DNA of 64,000 nucleotides from the NCBI RefSeq assembly GCF_030412785.1, contig NZ_CP125297.1, positions 124,001-188,000 on the forward strand. The letters run 5' to 3'. Positions 27,703 through 38,089 of this stretch are shown one piece after another. The notes under the pieces were generated by a model, which saw only the letters and a list, made by a program, of their open reading frames with translations, was not told the DNA's origin and searched no databases. A program made the position numbers and the translations under genes. The stretch comes from Paraburkholderia sabiae. GTDB taxonomy: Bacteria > Pseudomonadota > Gammaproteobacteria > Burkholderiales > Burkholderiaceae. Each line of letters opens with the position of its first letter. Within the stretch, counting starts at the first letter, position 1.

Positions 27703-28441
27703 CTTCCGCGTTTGCGCCGTACTTCTGATCTGAGATCTTGAACTGGCCAATAGAGCATCAATTGTTACCAGAAAAAACGCTGCTGCTTCGCGGAAGCATA
27801 CCACTGGTCATCGTTCGCGGTCAGTTTTTTTCGTCACGGAATCCCCGTTTGAGTGGATGGCATGCACAGCCAAGATCAACCTGATCTGACAAAACGACAT
27901 GTCACAGTATTTTTTTCGGGGCGTATCAAAGTCGCCTGAACTAACGCCGCGCGCATACGCTCGCGAAGGATCAACCGTAGTTCGACGCAACCGGTCCCAA
28001 AGAGGCACCCATGAGCATGTCAGTCAATATCATTTCGTGCATCTTTCGAATTCGTTGACGAATTTTTATAAATATCCTAATCAGCTTTCTCACCTTCCAA
28101 ACAGGCCGACTATGCGCGGGATCGTACTTACGTCCTCCGGAACATTCCTCGCTTCTGTGGTAGATGCAGTCAAGCCACTTGCATCGACTCATTATCCGTA
28201 AAACGAAGTAACTTTCTTAGAAATGCGGCACGGTGGCAGTTGCATAGCGCAATCGGCGGCGGTGTTATGACGGCTTCCCTATCGCTTCCGAAACCGTGAG
28301 TCGCTGAGCACGAGGTCTGCGCTCTATGTCCCCCGATCGAGAAGCACGGACCGGCCGCGACCCTCTACGCGGCGGGCGCATCGTGGTTAGCCAAGTCGTG
28401 GTTCTGCCACGAGCCCAGTTATCTTAGAAAGCTCGGATACG
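27703..28441. other. Intergenic region before the second GntR gene
   Basis: About 740 bp with no gene I can support; one 100-codon frame (27899-28201) has no family features. A and T-rich stretches near 28050-28080 could hold a promoter. No copy of the shared operator motif was found. Confidence 0.4.
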
Positions 28442-29200
28442 ATGAATAACAGTGCCTCGACAAGTAATGGCTCAACTCTTCACGAGATTGTGCGCGCTGA
28501 GATCTCAAGACGTATTACCACAGGAATGTATAAACCCGGTGATGCGATAACGTCGATCGCCCGACTTGCCGAAGAATTCGGCGTGAGTTCCATTACCGTA
28601 AAACGAGCCCTGAGTGACCTCCAGTCAACTGGGCTGCTGACATCCATACCAGGCAAGGGGATATATGTGAAAGATCGGTTTCGCTTGGTTTGCGAATTGG
28701 ATGTTGGCATGTCCGCATTAGGCAATATCCGGTCGCTTGGCTTTCAGCCAAAGGTGCAGCGAATTTCGGTTACGAAGGAAAGAATCGAAGACGTGACCTT
28801 AAGTGTCTTCAATCCGCCAGACCGATTGCTACTCTGCGTTCGCAAGGTGATTTATGCCGACGAGGTGCCCATCGTGTACGAGTCGTCATTTGTTCCCACC
28901 AATATGTCCGACAAAATCGTCGACGAGTTCGGGAAGCGTTTCATCATCGATGCTCTCAAGCGATATAAGGTTGCAGTCAAGGAGATGTCGTTTATCATTG
29001 ATGCAGCGCCGGCCTCGCAGGAAGCTCAGCGGGTGTTCTCAGTTCCCAATAGCTATCCAACGCTGCGCCGACTCTATAACCTAAAAACAAGCGCTCCGAC
29101 TATGTCGATTGTTGGAATAATTGAATCGCCCTTCGATCGGCTAGCTTGCTCGGTCCGTCCCGGCAGCGGGCGAATTTCGAAGATGAATAAAAAAAAATAA
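28442..29200 (+). CDS. GntR/HutC-family transcriptional regulator with UTRA domain, second copy
   Basis: 252 aa with a winged HTH (EEFGVSSITVKRALSDLQ, wing SIPGKGIYVKD) and a UTRA domain (LLCVRKVIYADEVPIVYES). It is closely related along its length to the regulator at 3760-4521, differing mainly at the N-terminus and around residues 80-105. It is on the same strand as the kinase and PLP-GNAT genes and ends that gene group. The two paralogues likely sense the same or related effectors. The DNA-contacting recognition helices are almost identical, so cross-regulation is plausible. Confidence 0.9.
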   Translation: MNNSASTSNGSTLHEIVRAEISRRITTGMYKPGDAITSIARLAEEFGVSSITVKRALSDLQSTGLLTSIPGKGIYVKDRFRLVCELDVGMSALGNIRSLGFQPKVQRISVTKERIEDVTLSVFNPPDRLLLCVRKVIYADEVPIVYESSFVPTNMSDKIVDEFGKRFIIDALKRYKVAVKEMSFIIDAAPASQEAQRVFSVPNSYPTLRRLYNLKTSAPTMSIVGIIESPFDRLACSVRPGSGRISKMNKKK

Positions 29201-29418
29201 GCCCTTTGCGAACATCATCCCGAACCAAGACTATTCCCGAACTGAACTTGCTTCAGAAACGCAATGATTTGCTATACCGTAGCTTCTTCACGTCACGGTG
29301 CGTTTTCTCGGGTACGAGAGATCCACCCAGATGCAATGTCAGAAGCTAATGGCACAGGAGATCGCTCGCCGTCTCTCAGTGCACCTCGGCGATTTGCCCG
29401 AATCCGGTCAGGACATGC

Positions 29419-30125
29419 TCAATCAGCGCGGAGAGAGCTTCGAAGTTGCGCTCGCGCGGCAACTCGTGAGCCCGGAATAGCCGGAACCTTATCAAGCAAT
29501 GTCGAATCGCCGTGCAGGCCGCGCTGGATCCGGGCCGTCAAAGTATTGACCATGTGTTCAACGTACTGAGCCGGCTCAGGGGCCAGTCGCGAACCATAAC
29601 ATCGCAGCAACGAAGCTCCAACTCGTCGAGGAACCTGCCGCTGATGTGGATCGCTACGAGAGCTTGCGCACCAACCCACCGGAGGATCGTCATGTCTAAC
29701 GACGTCACGACCGAGCTCAACAGCCACAGCTGCATGGCATGGCCAAAAGCTGGCCTGAGAACGAGCAGCAACTGCTGCCAGCACGCCTTCGATTCGCGAT
29801 AACCGTCGCCGATTGCGACTCGTTCCTCGCGCCCATCGAGCCTCACGCCGATGATCACCAGCAGGCACTGGCCGTCTGAGTTCTCGCTGCGCAGCCCGGC
29901 GTGGGGACCTTCCTGGAATTGCCCCGGCTGCCGTCAACACTTCTCGCTCCGGCAGATAGCCGTTGCGTACCACGGCGCGTTGTCCATGCAAGGTCTTAAC
30001 GTTCTCGAATCGCTCCAGCAGCGCCGACAGCTCCGCTTCGATTGCCTGCTGAATCACTTGCCGCGCTCCGTGTCGCACCAATTCGTCCAGGCCCAGAGAC
30101 ACAACCACTTGAGGAACGGAGGCCC
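29419..30125 (-). pseudogene. IS256-family (mutator) transposase remnant
   Basis: The frame from 30108 opens DELVRHGARQVIQQAIEAEL, SALLERFENVKTLHGQRAVV and RNGYLPEREVLTAAG, the usual IS256 N-terminus. Later fragments in shifted frames include the hypothetical core (DSKACWQQLLLVLR) and the end (VEHMVNTLTARIQRGL). Frameshifts and missing blocks make it inactive. Its 5' end abuts the truncated IS110 element at about 30126. Confidence 0.7.
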
Positions 30126-31257
30126 CAAATGAATGCTAGACATACGGACTGGATGTTGCAAAGCGGGTGTTCCAGTTGTACTGGGTCGATGCCGAAACCG
30201 GCGAGATTGCAAATCGGCGGTTTGCCCGCGACGATCTGATCGCGTTTCTGGCTCAGCGTCCGGCCGGACGTGTCGCTCTTGAAGCGTGTGGAAGCGCTCA
30301 CTGGTGGGCGCGCAAATTCAGGCGCTGGGACACGAGGTCGTGTTATTGCATGCACAGTTTATCCGACCGTTTGTGCAAACGAACAAGACCGATGCGGCGG
30401 ATGCGAAGGGAAAGGTCTGAACAACCCGTTTTTTGCATCGGACTTCTGCCGAGCGCCCGAGACAGGGATCGCGGCATCACTGGCACGGCGTCGGGCCGCT
30501 ACTGGTCGCGTCTTTTGCCCAGCGGCTCGACATCCGTACGCGGCTTTTTCCTCATTCACTGCATCTCACAGCTTCCGGCGCGCCATCCAGAGATTGGCCA
30601 GCGCGAATTGCGTTTCGATCTGCGCCATGTTTTTCGCCAATCCCCGATACCGTGCTTTCAGATATCCAAACTGACATTTGAGCACCCGAAACGGGTGCTC
30701 AACCTTCGCTCTCACGCCCGCCTTGAGCCGCTCGATCTCGTCGTAGATCCTGTCGATCCGTTTGCTTCTGTCCAGCTTGCGTCGCTTGCTCGGGCGCATC
30801 GCGACGTGCCATTGGACCGCACCCGTTTCGCCCCGTTTCTCGATGCCCACATAGCCCGCATCGGCAAACGCAACCTGCTCCTTGCCATGCAGCAGCTCAT
30901 GCGCCACCGTGATGTCGTGCACGTTGGCCGCAGGCGAAGGGGCTGATGCGCATCTCGGGGTCTCGCGTGCCGGGCTTCTTCGTCGAATTGGGCGTGCTCT
31001 CGTCAGGCAGCCGCGTCATGCCCGTGCCCAGCAGGGCGAACTCCCGATACAGCGGTATGTCGTGTAGCGCCTCCTCCATCGCCGGGTCCGACAGAATGAA
31101 CCAAATGGTATGGACGCCTCCCCCTGACGGCCGTTGACCAGGGAAGGTCGAATGCCCGACTTTCTCAATCCAGCTCCATGGATTTCGTGAAGCACGACGG
31201 CCTGGTCATGAAAGGCGGAAGATCAAGGGGTTCATCGAAGACAACGAGGAGATTGCG

Positions 31258-32289
31258 ATGATTTCCAGCAAAACCGTTGTTGGTGTTGACATCGCGAAGC
31301 GCGTCTTTCAACTGCACTGGGTCGAGCCCGACACTGGAGAAGTCGTAAGCCGCCAGCTCAAACGCGATAGATTCCTGGAATACTTCACCAACCGATCCCC
31401 GTGTCTGATCGGTATGGAAGCTTGCGGAGGGTCGCAGCACTGGGCGAGGCAGCTCACGGCGCTCGGTCACGAAGTCAAGTTGATGCCCGCCTGCTGGGTG
31501 AAACCATTCTGTGGCAGCAACAAAAGTGATGCGCAGGATGCGCGAGCGATCTGGTCCGCGGTACAGCAGCCCGGAGCCAAGACTGTCGCGGTAAAAACTG
31601 AGGCGCAGCAGGCAGTGCTGGCGCTTCACCGCATCCGTCAACAGCTGGTCAAGTTTCGTACAGCCCAGATAAATGGGCTTCGAGGCTTGCTTACTGAGTA
31701 CGGTGAAATCATGCCGCTCGGCCGGGCCGCTTTGGCGAAGGGTGTGGTTGCCGCCTTCGAGCGGATCGCCGAGCGACTCCCCGCAGTGTTAATCGACACC
31801 TTCCGCGAGCAGTGGTCACGCATCGCGACGCTCGACGACCAGATCAACGAAATTGAACGACGACTTCAGGTGTGGCATAGAAATGACGCATCAAGTCGTC
31901 GCATCGCCGAGATTCCCGGCGTCGGATTACTGACGGCGACTGCCGCCATTGCATCGATCGGTGATCCCAGGGCGTTCAACTCCGGCCGCGAACTTGCAGC
32001 ATGGCTGGGCCTTGTTCCACGGCAAAGTGGAACAGGCGGTCGGCTACGCTTGCTAGGCATCAGCAAGCATGGCGACACCTACTTGCGAACTCTGTTAATC
32101 CACGGCGCGAGGTCGGTACTCACCCATAGCAAGGCGCCACCCACGTGGGCAACGAAACTGGCGCAACGCCGACCACAGAATGTCGCGATTGTTGCGCTGG
32201 CCAACAAGATGGCCCGTACGATCTGGGCACTGCTGGCACACGAGCGAAGGTATCAACGGGACTTTGTCAGTAAGCCGACCGTTCCCTAA
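31258..32289 (+). CDS. IS110-family transposase, element A
   Basis: 343 aa, full length. DEDD transposase domain starts VVGVDIAKRVFQLHWVEPDT with Asp10, then GMEACGGSQHWARQL and KSDAQDARAIW; transposase_20 domain IPGVGLLTATAAIASIGDP and LVPRQSGTGGRLRLLGISK. Subterminal inverted repeats around it mark the IS1111 subgroup. Its 3' non-coding tail is interrupted by element B. Confidence 0.9.
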   Translation: MISSKTVVGVDIAKRVFQLHWVEPDTGEVVSRQLKRDRFLEYFTNRSPCLIGMEACGGSQHWARQLTALGHEVKLMPACWVKPFCGSNKSDAQDARAIWSAVQQPGAKTVAVKTEAQQAVLALHRIRQQLVKFRTAQINGLRGLLTEYGEIMPLGRAALAKGVVAAFERIAERLPAVLIDTFREQWSRIATLDDQINEIERRLQVWHRNDASSRRIAEIPGVGLLTATAAIASIGDPRAFNSGRELAAWLGLVPRQSGTGGRLRLLGISKHGDTYLRTLLIHGARSVLTHSKAPPTWATKLAQRRPQNVAIVALANKMARTIWALLAHERRYQRDFVSKPTVP

Positions 32290-32543
32290 ATAAACCCGAT
32301 TCGGTATCCGTATTCAATCTCAACAGTTGCGCAAGGTACGACAACGAATGATGGCAAACAGGTCAGACCGTGACACGCCAAGCCTGCATGCAGCAGAGGA
32401 CTCCGAGTCCATGAACCAAATGAGGCGCGAGTCAGCGAATCCCATCAGGGCCAACAGGCATATGCCTCGACAACAGGCTGATGGTATGGACTCCCGCCCC
32501 CTTCGGGGCGACACTGATCTCACCAATTTCCGGGAGAACATCT

Positions 32544-33557
32544 ATGCCTGCGCTCACCATTGGTCTCGATATTGCGAAGAACGTATTCCAGGTTTATGGC
32601 GTCGATCGTGGTGGCAGACCTGTCATACAGCGGAAGCTCCGTCGAGCAGATGTGTTGAAGTTCTTCTCGAAACTGGAACGAAGCCTGATCGGCATCGAAG
32701 CGTGTCATGGTTCGCACTTCTGGGCCCGTGAACTGAGCTCGCAAGGGCATACGGTGCGCCTTCTGCCAACGCAATATGTGAAACCCTTTCTGGTCGGTGG
32801 CAAGAACGATGCGAATGACGCTTCGGCCATCTGCGCGGCGGTGTCACGACCTGGCATTCATCCGGTACCGATCAAAAGCGCTGAACAGCAGTCACTGCAG
32901 TCGGTTCATCGTATGCGTGAGCGGCTCGTTCACGAGCGAACAGCGAAATCAAACCAGATACGAAGCATGTTTGCCGAAGAGGGGTTCATCTTTCCAATGG
33001 GTATCGTTCATTTAAGACAGGGTGTCGTGGCACTCGTGAATGATGCTGATGCCCGCATCACGATCCTGCTTCGACGGCTTGGCTCAATGTACATCGAACA
33101 GTTGGCAGCGTTACAGCGATGGATCGACGAACTCGCTTCCGAGATTGCCGAGATATTCAAACGCAATGAAAGCTGCCAGCGTCTCGCTACGGTACCCGGG
33201 ATTGGACCGCTCGTAGCAACCGCATTGTTCAGCGGCGTCGGAGATCCACAGCAGTTCAGGAACGGGCGGCAGTTCGCAGCGTGGTTGGGTCTGACGCCCA
33301 GGCAGCGATCAAGCGGTGGCAAGTCAAAGCTGGGCAGCATCACAAAGCATGGCGACACCTATCTCCGCACCCTGCTGGTCCAGGGCGCGCGCGCTGTAAT
33401 GCGCTTTGTAGACCGTCGTGACGACCGACATAGTCGCTGGATCAAAGCTGTGATGCAGCGCCGCCACGTGAGCATCGCTGCAATCGCGCTCGCGAACAAG
33501 ACGGCGCGAATTGCGTGGGCAATACTGACGAGCAATGACAGCTTCAGGCTGGCGTAG
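32544..33557 (+). CDS. IS110-family (IS1111 group) transposase, element B
   Basis: 337 aa from the ATG at 32544 (GGGAG upstream). ALTIGLDIAKNVFQVYGVDR, GIEACHGSHFWARELSSQG, NDANDASAICAAV, then VPGIGPLVATALFSGVGDP and RQRSSGGKSKLGSITKHGDT. Nearly identical to element C at 35148-36161, so one was copied recently from the other or both from a common active source. Intact and likely functional. Confidence 0.9.
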   Translation: MPALTIGLDIAKNVFQVYGVDRGGRPVIQRKLRRADVLKFFSKLERSLIGIEACHGSHFWARELSSQGHTVRLLPTQYVKPFLVGGKNDANDASAICAAVSRPGIHPVPIKSAEQQSLQSVHRMRERLVHERTAKSNQIRSMFAEEGFIFPMGIVHLRQGVVALVNDADARITILLRRLGSMYIEQLAALQRWIDELASEIAEIFKRNESCQRLATVPGIGPLVATALFSGVGDPQQFRNGRQFAAWLGLTPRQRSSGGKSKLGSITKHGDTYLRTLLVQGARAVMRFVDRRDDRHSRWIKAVMQRRHVSIAAIALANKTARIAWAILTSNDSFRLA

Positions 33558-35147
33558 CTCGCTTGTAACGCATCGAAGTAATTTCACTCCATCCACGATT
33601 GCGCAAGAAGCGGCAAGCATGGCGAACCGGTCGGACCGGCGCTTGTAGATCCTGATATATCCGGCGGCTGCATCAAGAAGCCAGGAGGCCGATGAGGGAC
33701 AAGCGCGCAAACGTCCATGATGGCTCGTGCCGATGGCCGGCACATAAAAAGCCGAATGTACGGACGCAGTCGAGACCTTCAAAATGCACACCGATCTTGC
33801 TCATAGGCGGGAGTCCATGTACGGATATAAAACCGCAATCTGATCACGTTTGACAGCATCGATGCCGGCCCTTGGCAAACAGGAGGCGTCCATATAACTG
33901 CTGCATGAAGTGAATGCGCAGCATCGTCGCGACCGGAAACGGTGGGCGGCCTGTCCTGCCCTTGGGGTAGTGCGGCTCGATGAGCGCGATCAGTTGCTGC
34001 CACGGCACCACACGGGTCATCTCATCTAGAAACTCGCGCTTGCGCGTGCGCTTCGTCGACAGATCCAGACCAAGACCAAGCTGTGTCATCTCGCCGCTCC
34101 TTGAAGTATCCCCATCCCAGGATAGTTCACGCTCACGTCAGTGCCAGGACTTTTGCAGAGATTCCAAGGCAATATGGACTGCCGTTCATCAACCTGGAAT
34201 GCGGACTGTCGCAGCGAAGACAGAAGACCAACAAGCGATGCTGAGCTTGCACCGCATGCGCTCGCAACTCATCAAGTTTCGAACGATGCAGGTGAACCAG
34301 CTCCGCGGGTTTCTCTACGAATTTGGCGTGACATTTCGTACCGGACGTGCGGCAGGGCTTGCGGAAGTAAGGCAGCGCATGGCGGAACTAGAAGATGCAA
34401 TTCCAGCGTCGATCATGCGCAATCTCCAGGACCAGTTGCGTCGTATCAACGCGTTCGAAGATGATATCGACCAGCTCGAGAAGCGCATTGGTGCTTGGCA
34501 GAAAGAGGAAGCGGCATGTCGCGCCATTTCCGAGGTGCCCGGCATCGGCAGACTGACTGCAACGGCCCTGGTAGCAACAATCGGAGATGCGAAGACCTTC
34601 AGGTCAGGTCGGGAGTTCGCTGCATTCCTCGGCTTAGTTCCCCGACAAACCGGTACGGGCGGCAAGGTTCGATTGGGCTCCATCTCGAAGCGAGGTGACC
34701 CGTACCTGCGCACACTGCTGATTCATGGAGCCCGCTCAGTCCTGTGTCACACGAAGTTACCAACGGCATGGCAGAAAGGAATTCAGGAGCGGCGGCCCGC
34801 CAACGTGGCAGCCGTTGCTCTGGCGAACAAGATTGCTCGAACGGCCTGGGCAATACTGGCCCATGACAGCAGTTACGAAGCGCACCACGTCAGCGTAAGA
34901 CCAGCTTAACTGTATGAGACTCTGAACCGGTAGGTTGCTATGGTTGATTCTTCGTGATGGCAAAACAGGTCGGACCGCAGGAACGCAAACCTGAACACGC
35001 CCTTGTGCCTGAAGCACGTGGCCGAGATGAGGACGTTCCTGGCGCATTCCATCAGGGCTCGCGGCTTCGGCTCGCGTAAAGCTGATGGTATGGACTCCCG
35101 CCCCCTTCGGGGCGACACTGATCTCACCAATTTCCGGGAGAACATCA

Positions 35148-36161
35148 ATGCCTGCGCTCACCATTGGTCTCGATATTGCGAAGAACGTATTCCAGGTTTA
35201 TGGCGTCGATCACGGTGGCAGACCTGTCATACAACGGAAGCTCCGTCGAGCGGACGTGTTGAAGTTCTTCTCAAAACTGGAACGAAGCGTGATCGGCATC
35301 GAAGCGTGTCACGGTTCGCACTTCTGGGCTCGTGAATTGACCTCACAGGGGCATACGGTGCGCCTTCTGCCAACGCAATATGTGAAACCCTTTCTGGTCG
35401 GTGGCAAGAACGATACGAATGACGCTTCGGCCATCTGCGCGGCGGTGTCACGACCTGGCATTCATCCGGTCCCGATCAAAAGCGCTGAACAGCAGTCACT
35501 GCAGTCGGTTCATCGTATGCGCGAGCGGCTCGTTCACGAGCGAACAGCGAAATCAAACCAGATACGAAGCATGTTTGCCGAAGAGGGGTTCATCTTCCCA
35601 GTGGGTATCGTTCATTTAAGACAGGGTGTCGTGGCACTCGTGAGTGATGCTGATGCCCGCATCACGATCCTGCTTCGACGGCTTGGCTCAATGTACATCG
35701 AACAGTTGGCAGCGTTACAGCGATGGATCGACGAACTCGCTTCCGAGATTGCTGAGATATTCAAACGGAATGAAAGCTGCCAGCGCCTCGCTACCATACC
35801 CGGGATCGGACCGCTCGTAGCAACCGCATTGTTCAGCGGGGTCGGAGATCCACAGCAGTTCAGGAACGGGCGGCAGTTCGCAGCGTGGTTGGGTCTGACG
35901 CCCAGGCAGCGATCAAGCGGTGGCAAGTCAAAGCTGGGCGGCATCGCAAAGCGTGGCGACACCTATCTCCGCACCCTGCTGGTCCAGGGCGCGCGCGCTG
36001 TGATGCGCTTTGTAGAACGTCGTGACGACCGACATAGTCGCTGGATCAAAGCTGTGATGCAGCGCCGCCACGTGAGCATCGCTGCGATCGCGCTGGCGAA
36101 CAAGACGGCGCGAATTGCGTGGGCAATATTGACGAACAATGACAGCTTCAGGCTGGCGTAG
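35148..36161 (+). CDS. IS110-family (IS1111 group) transposase, element C
   Basis: 337 aa, differing from element B at only about a dozen residues (for example NDTNDAS for NDANDAS, GGIAKRGD for GSITKHGD). It is inserted in the 3' tail of element D at the site used by B in element A: both follow GCTGATGGTA and precede TGTACGGATATAA. Intact. Confidence 0.9.
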   Translation: MPALTIGLDIAKNVFQVYGVDHGGRPVIQRKLRRADVLKFFSKLERSVIGIEACHGSHFWARELTSQGHTVRLLPTQYVKPFLVGGKNDTNDASAICAAVSRPGIHPVPIKSAEQQSLQSVHRMRERLVHERTAKSNQIRSMFAEEGFIFPVGIVHLRQGVVALVSDADARITILLRRLGSMYIEQLAALQRWIDELASEIAEIFKRNESCQRLATIPGIGPLVATALFSGVGDPQQFRNGRQFAAWLGLTPRQRSSGGKSKLGGIAKRGDTYLRTLLVQGARAVMRFVERRDDRHSRWIKAVMQRRHVSIAAIALANKTARIAWAILTNNDSFRLA

Positions 36162-36565
36162 CTCGCTTGTAACGCATCGAAGTAACTTCACTCCATCAAC
36201 GATTGCGCAAGAAGTGGCAAGCATGGCGAACCGGTCGGACCGGCGCTTGTAGATCCTGATATATCCGGCGGCTGCATCAAGAAGCCAGGAGGCCGATGAG
36301 GGACAAGCGCGCAAACTTCCATGATGGCTCGTGCCGATGGCCGGCACACAAAAAGCCGAATGCACGGACGCAGTCGAGACCTTCAAAATGCACACCGATC
36401 TTGCTCATAGCCGGGAGTCCATGTACGGATATAAGACCGCAGCCGATACCTCGTTACGGCATCACATTAAGAATCAACTTGGCAAACCGGGCGGTGTCCA
36501 TATAAGGGCGTGTGAAAACGCATTTATCGCCTAAACTGAATCAACGCATTGAGAGCGGGTGACTC

Positions 36566-37978
36566 ATGAAGCGATTCGTTGAAGGCGATGACCGCAAACA
36601 GGTTGCACCACTTCCCGAATGCGTCGATGACTACATCGGGCAGGATAACCCCGTAAGGGCGATAGATGCCTTCGCCGACGAACTGAACCTTGCGGAACTC
36701 GGCTTCAACGGTACCACGCCGGCGCTCGCAGGCCGCCCGCCCTATCATCCGGGCGTAATGCTCAAGATCTATATCTACGGGTATTTGAACCGGGTGCCGT
36801 CAAGCAGGCGTCTTGAGCGTGAATGCCAACGCAATGTGGAGTTGATGTGGCTAACAGGACGTCTGGCGCCAGACTTCAAGACGATCGCTGACTTTCGCCG
36901 CGACAACGGGCCGGCTATTCGCAACGTGTGCCGTCGTTTCGTCGAACTATGTCGCGGGCTGAAGCTGCTATCCGGCGATATGGTGGCAATCGACGGCAGC
37001 AAGTTCAAGGCTGTGAACAGCCGTGACAGGAACTACACGGCAGGCAAGATCGACAAGCGTCAGCAGCAGATCGAAGAAAGCGTTCAGCGCTATCTCGACA
37101 TGATTGAAACCGCAGACCGGATCAGCCCGACAGGCTTCGATGTGAAAACCGTTCGTCTGTACGAGAAGATCGCGCTCTTACGTCAGCGGATGCGTGAGCT
37201 CAAGCAGATCAGGGAGCAACTGAAGAAGGGGCCGGACAAACAGTTGTCGCTTACTGATCCGGACTCCCGGTCCATGACCAGCGGTGGCAAGAGAACCGGC
37301 ACCGTCGGCTACAACGTCCAGACTGCCGTGGATACGAAGCATCATCTGATTGTCGAACACGAGGTGGAGAATATCGGAGGCGACCACGGCCAACTCAGCA
37401 GGATGGCTCTGTCGGCGAAGAGCGCGATGGGCAAGCAGAAGCTGAAAGTGCTGGCTGACCGCGGCTACTTCAGTGGTCCGGACATCCGCGCGTGTGAACT
37501 GGCCGGGATCACCACATATGTCCCGAAACCACTCATCTCAGCATCAAGGAAGAAAGGGCTTTTTACCAAACGCGACTTCATCTACGTTGCCAGGAACGAT
37601 GAGTATCGATGCCCCGCCGGCGAGCGCGCAATTCTTCGATTCAGGACCGTTGAGAAAGGCATGAATCTGAACGTGTACTGGCCCAGCGCATGCCCGCGTT
37701 GTCATCTCAAGGATCGATGTTCGCCCAGCGACTATCGCCCCATCCGACGATGGGAGCACGAACATGTACTCGAAGCCATGCAGCGTCGACTCGACCGCAA
37801 GCCTGAAGCAATGACAATCCGAAGAAGCACCGTTGAGCATGTATTCGGTACCCTCAAACACTGGATGGGTGCGACACACTTCTTGACCCGGACGCTCGGA
37901 CGGGTGAGCACCGAAATGAGTCTCCAGGTATTGGCGTATAACCTGAAGCGCGTCATGAAGATACTTGGTCGACCCTGA
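36566..37978 (+). CDS. IS1182-family transposase
   Basis: 470 aa, full length: start MKRFVEGDDRKQVAPLPECV, DUF772-type N-terminal domain (RPPYHPGVMLKIYIYGYLNR), VELMWLTGRLAPDFKTIADF, catalytic Asp regions VAIDGSKFKAVNSRDRNY and LADRGYFSGPDIRA, then a four-Cys cluster near CPRCHLKDRC and the final IRRSTVEHVFGTLKHWMG. GGCGTGTGAAAACGC near 36506 is probably its left end, immediately next to the IS110 D end. A degraded relative is at 42823-43651. Confidence 0.9.
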   Translation: MKRFVEGDDRKQVAPLPECVDDYIGQDNPVRAIDAFADELNLAELGFNGTTPALAGRPPYHPGVMLKIYIYGYLNRVPSSRRLERECQRNVELMWLTGRLAPDFKTIADFRRDNGPAIRNVCRRFVELCRGLKLLSGDMVAIDGSKFKAVNSRDRNYTAGKIDKRQQQIEESVQRYLDMIETADRISPTGFDVKTVRLYEKIALLRQRMRELKQIREQLKKGPDKQLSLTDPDSRSMTSGGKRTGTVGYNVQTAVDTKHHLIVEHEVENIGGDHGQLSRMALSAKSAMGKQKLKVLADRGYFSGPDIRACELAGITTYVPKPLISASRKKGLFTKRDFIYVARNDEYRCPAGERAILRFRTVEKGMNLNVYWPSACPRCHLKDRCSPSDYRPIRRWEHEHVLEAMQRRLDRKPEAMTIRRSTVEHVFGTLKHWMGATHFLTRTLGRVSTEMSLQVLAYNLKRVMKILGRP

Positions 37979-38089
37979 ACAATCAGCGGAGCCTTCTACA
38001 GTGGGGCTTTGAGTCGGAAATGGTGTTGTGGGAATTGCAGGGACCTGGCATATTGATGCGTGAATCCTGCAATTCCTGATGAGGTGCAG

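Larger units (their letters stand above)
30412..34165 (-). pseudogene. IS5-family element interrupted by IS110 A
   Basis: N-terminal coding at 34089-33894 (LSTKRTRKREFLDEMTRVVP to IHFMQQ); the rest at about 31105-30566 (SDPAMEEALHDIPLYREFAL, then after a deletion and frameshift ADAGYVGIEKRGET and RAKVEHPFRVLKCQFGYLKA). The junction codons CAG|TGG are separated by the IS110 insertion. The outer ends GAAAGGTCTGAAC and the complement of GGAATCTCTGC are flanked by AAGG in element D. Confidence 0.75.
30140..34909 (+). pseudogene. IS110-family transposase of outer element D, split by IS5
   Basis: The N-terminal DEDD part GLDVAKRVFQLYWVDAETGE, VALEACGSAHWWARK runs to TDAADAK at 30411, with one frameshift on the way. 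It resumes at 34166 as AIWTAVHQPGMRTVAAKTE, then PGIGRLTATALVATIGDAK and LVPRQTGTGGKVRLGSISKR to the stop at 34909. A stop codon lies just upstream of the first part and the start is missing. The AAGG at the junctions is probably the IS5 target duplication. Confidence 0.75.
30126..36505 (+). mobile_element. Nested pile of five elements (outer IS110 'D', IS5, IS110 'A', IS110 'B'; IS110 'C' in the D tail)
   Basis: Outer element D has its transposase start at 30140-30411 and its remainder at 34166-34909. An IS5 lies in the gap (30412-34165). The IS5 transposase is itself split at 31100 and 33894 by IS110 A (ends GGACGCCTCC at 31112 and GGAGGCGTCC at 33882). A carries near its 3' end IS110 B (GGACTCCCGCC at 32488, GGCGGGAGTCC at 33806). 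In D's 3' tail, at the equivalent site, sits IS110 C (35092 and 36410). D's own right end is near 36491-36505; its left end is lost. Confidence 0.75.

Noticed and set aside
27899..28201. 100-codon plus-strand frame before the second GntR gene
   Set aside because: No recognisable motif, unusual composition and no ribosome site; treated as non-coding.
32290..33830. IS110 A and B as a composite transposon
   Set aside because: The inverted repeats show B lies inside A's tail rather than both flanking a passenger gene.
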